From the NCBI RefSeq assembly GCF_009189165.1, contig NZ_CP045118.1, positions 2,418,001-2,482,000 on the forward strand: a stretch of 64,000 nucleotides of DNA, given 5' to 3'. The DNA is from Pseudomonas sp. SCB32. Its GTDB lineage: Bacteria; Pseudomonadota; Gammaproteobacteria; Pseudomonadales; Pseudomonadaceae. Of the stretch, positions 61,410 through 64,000 are shown piece by piece. The position numbers and the translations under genes were made by a program. How positions within the stretch are numbered: the stretch's first letter is position 1; each line of letters begins with the position of its first letter. The notes under the pieces were generated by a model. It had not been told where the DNA came from. It made no database searches and saw only the letters and a list, made by a program, of their open reading frames with translations.

Positions 61410-62192
61410 TCAGAACGTCCCCGGATACGCCCCGCCATCCAGCAGCAAGTTCTGCCCGGTCAGGTAGCCCGCCTGCGCGCTGCACAGGAAGGCGCAGAAG
61501 GCGCCGAACTCCTCGGCGGTGCCGAAGCGACCGGCTGGGATTTCCTGGCGGCTCGCGTCGACCACATCGCTTTCGTTGCGTCCGCTGAGTTCGGCCGCCC
61601 GATGGAAGCCGCTGCGCAGGCGATCCGTGTCGAAGGAGCCGGGCAGCAGACCGTTGATGGTCACGTTGCTGGCGGCTACCCGTGGCTGGCGGGCGAGGCC
61701 GGCGACGAAGCCGGTCAGGCCGCTGCGTGCGCCGTTGGACAGGCCGAGGGTATCGATGGGGGCCTTCACCGCGCCGGAGGTGATGTTGACGATGCGCCCG
61801 AAGCCGCGCTCGGCCATGCCGTCGATGGTGGCCTTGATCAGCTCGATGGGGGTGAGCATGTTCAGGTCCAGGGCGCGCAGCCAGTCCTCGCGTTCCCAGT
61901 TGCGGAAGTCGCCGGGCGGCGGGCCGCCGGCGTTGTTGACCAGGATGTCCACCTGCGGACAGGCGGCCAGCAGCGCGGCGCGGACCTCCGGCTGGCTGAT
62001 GTCGCCGGCCACTTCGCGGACTTCCACACCCAGTTGGCGCAACTGCGCGGCGGTGGCGGCGAGCGTGTCGACGTCACGGGCGTTGATCGCCAGGTTCACG
62101 CCTTCGCGGGCCAGCGCCAGTGCGCAGCCCTTGCCGAGCCCCTTGCTGGCGGCACAGACCACGGCCCAGCGGCCCTTGATACCCAGATCCAT
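61410..62192 (-). CDS. Short-chain dehydrogenase/reductase
   Basis: The 260-residue SDR has cofactor loop CAASKGLGKGCALALAREG, NNAGGPPPGDF, Ser in IVNITSGAVKAP and an altered Tyr-Lys region (LSNGARSGLTGFVAGLARQP), where the usual YxxxK Tyr is replaced by Asn-Gly sequence. Activity may therefore be changed. It ends NLLLDGGAYPGTF. GGAGAAC lies close upstream of the ATG at 62192. Confidence 0.88.
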   Translation of the reverse strand: MDLGIKGRWAVVCAASKGLGKGCALALAREGVNLAINARDVDTLAATAAQLRQLGVEVREVAGDISQPEVRAALLAACPQVDILVNNAGGPPPGDFRNWEREDWLRALDLNMLTPIELIKATIDGMAERGFGRIVNITSGAVKAPIDTLGLSNGARSGLTGFVAGLARQPRVAASNVTINGLLPGSFDTDRLRSGFHRAAELSGRNESDVVDASRQEIPAGRFGTAEEFGAFCAFLCSAQAGYLTGQNLLLDGGAYPGTF

Positions 62193-62228
62193 GATGTTCT
62201 CCTGTTCGGTGAGATGGGTCGTTGTCCT

Positions 62229-62275
62229 GTAGGAGCGCCCCATGGGCGCGATCGCGGGCATGGCCCGCTCCTACA
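62229..62275. repeat. GGAGCGGGCCATG-type extragenic palindromes
   Basis: GTAGGAGCGCCCCATGGGCG and ATCGCGGGCATGGCCCGCTC with CTAC, two facing units in 47 bases between the SDR and ADH genes. Confidence 0.8.
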
Positions 62276-62302
62276 CCGAGGGTCGCTCCTGCGAAAGATG
62301 TC

Positions 62303-63310
62303 TCAGGCGTTGATCGCCGGCGCAGAAAGACGAGTGATCCATTTACCGCTGCCGTGGCCGGACTTCAAGCGCCGCAGCGCTTCAGGCAGCTCGGCGAAGT
62401 CGAAGAACTGTATTGCCGGTGCTTGCAGGCGTCCTTCGGCAACGCCGCCCATCAGGCTGGCCGCCGCTTGGCGCAGTTCCTGCCAATCCAGCGCATCGCC
62501 GTGGGCGTGGATGCTGTTGAGCGCTACTTCATGTAGCGAGATGGCGGTGCTGAAGGCCGGCAGCGGCGCTGTTTCCTGACGATCCTGGATGCACACCAGA
62601 TGGCCGTTGTAGCCCAAAAGCGGGGCGAGGCTCGCGGCGTGGCTACCGCTGACAGTGTCGAACACCGCATGCAGGCGGCACGGGCCGAGGGCTTCACGCA
62701 AGCGTGCGGACCACTGCGTGTCGCGGTAGTCGAACACGCCAGAAATGCCCAGTTGCAGCAGGTGCTCGCGGTGCTTCCCAGCGGCCGTCACCCACACGCG
62801 CAGGCCGCGCTGCACGGCCAGTTGCGCCAGCAGGTAGCCCACCGCACCGCCGGCACCGGTCACCAGCACGTCACGGTTGCTGCAGGCCGGGAGTTTGTCC
62901 AACGCCTGCCAGGCGGTCAGGCCGGGGCAAGGCAGGCTGGCGGCGGTGGCGTCGTCCAGGGCGTCCGGCACCGGGTGCACCGCGTGGGCGTCCAGCAGGG
63001 TGTATTCGGCGAAGCTGCCGCCACGGGACAGCGCCTGGTGGTAGGCGATACGGGTGCCAACGCGCAGGTTCACTGCGCTGCCGACGGCGACGACCCGGCC
63101 GACGCCATCCACCCCGGGCACCTGGCCTTGCCGCCAGTCGTCGCGGCCCCAGTCGATCATCTTCCAGTCCACCGGATTCAGGGCGATGGCGGTGTTGGCG
63201 ACCAGCACCTCATCCGGGCCGGGCGTGGGCAGTGGCAGGAGGGTGAGATCGAGGCCGTCGAGACCGGCGCCGGGCGTCCAGGTCCAGGCGGCGTAGGAGG
63301 TTGCACTCAT
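62303..63310 (-). CDS. Zinc-independent MDR-family alcohol dehydrogenase / quinone reductase
   Basis: The 335-residue medium-chain reductase has a GroES-like N-terminus (DEVLVANTAIALNPVDWKMI, GVDGVGRVVAVGSAV) and NADPH fold DVLVTGAGGAVGYLLAQLAV. It lacks the structural-zinc cysteines and the catalytic zinc ligands, as quinone oxidoreductase-like members do. It lies between the MFS gene and the SDR gene on the same strand. Substrate unknown. Confidence 0.88.
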   Translation of the reverse strand: MSATSYAAWTWTPGAGLDGLDLTLLPLPTPGPDEVLVANTAIALNPVDWKMIDWGRDDWRQGQVPGVDGVGRVVAVGSAVNLRVGTRIAYHQALSRGGSFAEYTLLDAHAVHPVPDALDDATAASLPCPGLTAWQALDKLPACSNRDVLVTGAGGAVGYLLAQLAVQRGLRVWVTAAGKHREHLLQLGISGVFDYRDTQWSARLREALGPCRLHAVFDTVSGSHAASLAPLLGYNGHLVCIQDRQETAPLPAFSTAISLHEVALNSIHAHGDALDWQELRQAAASLMGGVAEGRLQAPAIQFFDFAELPEALRRLKSGHGSGKWITRLSAPAINA

Positions 63311-63333
63311 GAGGACTCCTTGGAAACGGCAAA

Positions 63334-63352
63334 GCCGCCCACGAAGGGCGGC
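63334..63352 (-). terminator. Hairpin after the MFS gene
   Basis: GCCGCCC-ACGAA-GGGCGGC, followed on the minus strand by TTTG: a short terminator-like hairpin in the gap between the MFS stop and the ADH start. Confidence 0.55.
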
Positions 63353-63366
63353 TGGTCGGATTGGTC

Positions 63367-64000
63367 TCAGGCCGAGGCCAGGTTTTCCGAGCGGGTGATG
63401 TGCTCGTTGCGGTCCAGGCGACCGCTCAGGGCGGTCAGGCCGAAGGCGGCAAGGGTCACCACGGCGGCGATCCAGGGCGTATGGCCCAGGCCCAGGTGGC
63501 TCACCACCAGGCCGCCGGCCCAGGAACCGCCGGCCACGCCGAGGTTGAAGGCGGCGATGTTGAAGCCCGAGGCCACGTCCACCGCATCCGGCGCCACGCG
63601 CTCGGCCTGTTGCACCACATACACCTGCAGGCCCGGCACGTTGCCGAAGGCCACGGCGCCCCACGCCAGCACGGTCAGTACTACCAGCCACGGGTTGCCG
63701 GCGGTGAAGGTCAGCACCAGCAGCACCGCCGCCAGCAGGCCGAAGATGATTTTCAGCGCTGTCACCGGGCCGCGCTTGTCGGCCAGGCGACCACCCCAGA
63801 TGTTGCCGATGGCGACCGAGACACCGTAGGCCAGGAGTACCACGCCGACCATGTTCGGGCTGAAACCGGCCAGGTCCTGGAGGATGGGCGCTAGGAAGGT
63901 GAAGGCGATCAACGAGCCGCCGTAGCCAACAGCCGTCATCGCGTAGACCAGCAGCAGGCGCGGCTGCATCAGCACGCGGGCCTGGCGCAGCAGCGGCGCT
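63367..64000 (-). CDS. MFS transporter, N-terminal part beyond the window
   Basis: The frame is open to the right edge and shows the last 211 residues, about half of an MFS protein. Six membrane segments are visible (LLLVYAMTAVGYGGSLIAFT, ILQDLAGFSPNMVGVVLLAY, LLAAVLLVLTFTAGNPWLVV and others). GNIWGGRLADKRGPV is the MFS loop motif repeated before the eighth helix. It is probably a sugar or arabinose efflux type (AraJ-like); the substrate is unknown. Confidence 0.88.
   Translation of the reverse strand, partial: APLLRQARVLMQPRLLLVYAMTAVGYGGSLIAFTFLAPILQDLAGFSPNMVGVVLLAYGVSVAIGNIWGGRLADKRGPVTALKIIFGLLAAVLLVLTFTAGNPWLVVLTVLAWGAVAFGNVPGLQVYVVQQAERVAPDAVDVASGFNIAAFNLGVAGGSWAGGLVVSHLGLGHTPWIAAVVTLAAFGLTALSGRLDRNEHITRSENLASA

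Overview
The window looks like a chromosomal segment of a Pseudomonas of the P. aeruginosa / P. nitroreducens / P. citronellolis type. This is inferred from high GC, GC-rich third codon positions and gene blocks that match Pseudomonas order as I remember it: pobA-pobR, pcaQ-pcaHG, tusDCBE, gacA-uvrC-pgsA followed by tRNA-Gly/Cys/Leu, and galU-glyoxalase-gor-bile-acid-type symporter-Lrp-DUF1993. Most of the window is ordinary core genome, broken by four accessory patches and by many dispersed palindromic repeats of the GTAGGAGCG type.

Layout. 0-1.1 kb: a lower-GC two-gene patch, an HNH endonuclease followed by a zinc-ribbon protein that runs off the left edge. 1.2-5.4 kb: a catalase-fold haem protein, a large membrane-anchored di-haem cytochrome c, and an odd protein joining an ECF sigma region-2 domain to a membrane segment, with no ordinary start codon. 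5.6-10.3 kb: a compact 4-hydroxybenzoate to protocatechuate ring-cleavage block (pobA, pobR, pcaQ, pcaH, pcaG) with a near-perfect PcaQ operator. 10.3-15.1 kb: zapE, yqjG and a tightly overlapping tusDCBE-ybiB operon for tRNA 2-thiolation.

15.2-19.8 kb: a prophage remnant between tusD and tRNA-Ser(UGA). It keeps a tail-fibre-assembly 3' fragment, an acyltransferase, a lysis-type protein, an i-spanin/o-spanin pair, an exported low-GC protein, and a SOS-boxed SRAP peptidase / small-gene divergon. 20.0-20.6 kb: yccA. 20.7-25.9 kb: an accessory catabolic cluster (VOC enzyme, two SDRs, a 3-ketosteroid-dehydrogenase-like flavoprotein, TetR regulator). It is bracketed at both ends by paired copies of the same 26-bp inverted-repeat operator, and a 15-G homopolymer lies in the leader of the flavoprotein.

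26-31 kb: gacA, uvrC, pgsA and three tRNA genes. 31-33 kb: small genes, including an SOS-boxed UmuD-like protein that has lost both catalytic residues. 32.8-39.3 kb: galU, a glyoxalase with a neighbouring 3' relic of a second copy, gor, a symporter, an Lrp regulator, DUF1993 and endonuclease I. 39.5-41.1 kb: small exported and hypothetical genes around a third LexA-like box. 41.3-64 kb: metabolic and envelope genes: flavin reductase, bestrophin channel, mmsAB with a LysR regulator, YebC, thioesterase, a cysteine-tailed ECF sigma factor, a MocR regulator, an aldolase with a solute-binding protein, a 2OG oxygenase, a mechanosensitive channel with a cyclic-nucleotide-type domain, a histidine phosphatase, an AaeAB-type aromatic-acid efflux set, and SDR/ADH/MFS genes at the right edge.

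The strongest candidates for something not previously described are the TetR operator-bracketed catabolic cluster, the catalytically dead SOS-controlled S24 protein, and the sigma-2/membrane fusion with an apparent ATC start. All functions are read from sequence by eye; no database search was run.
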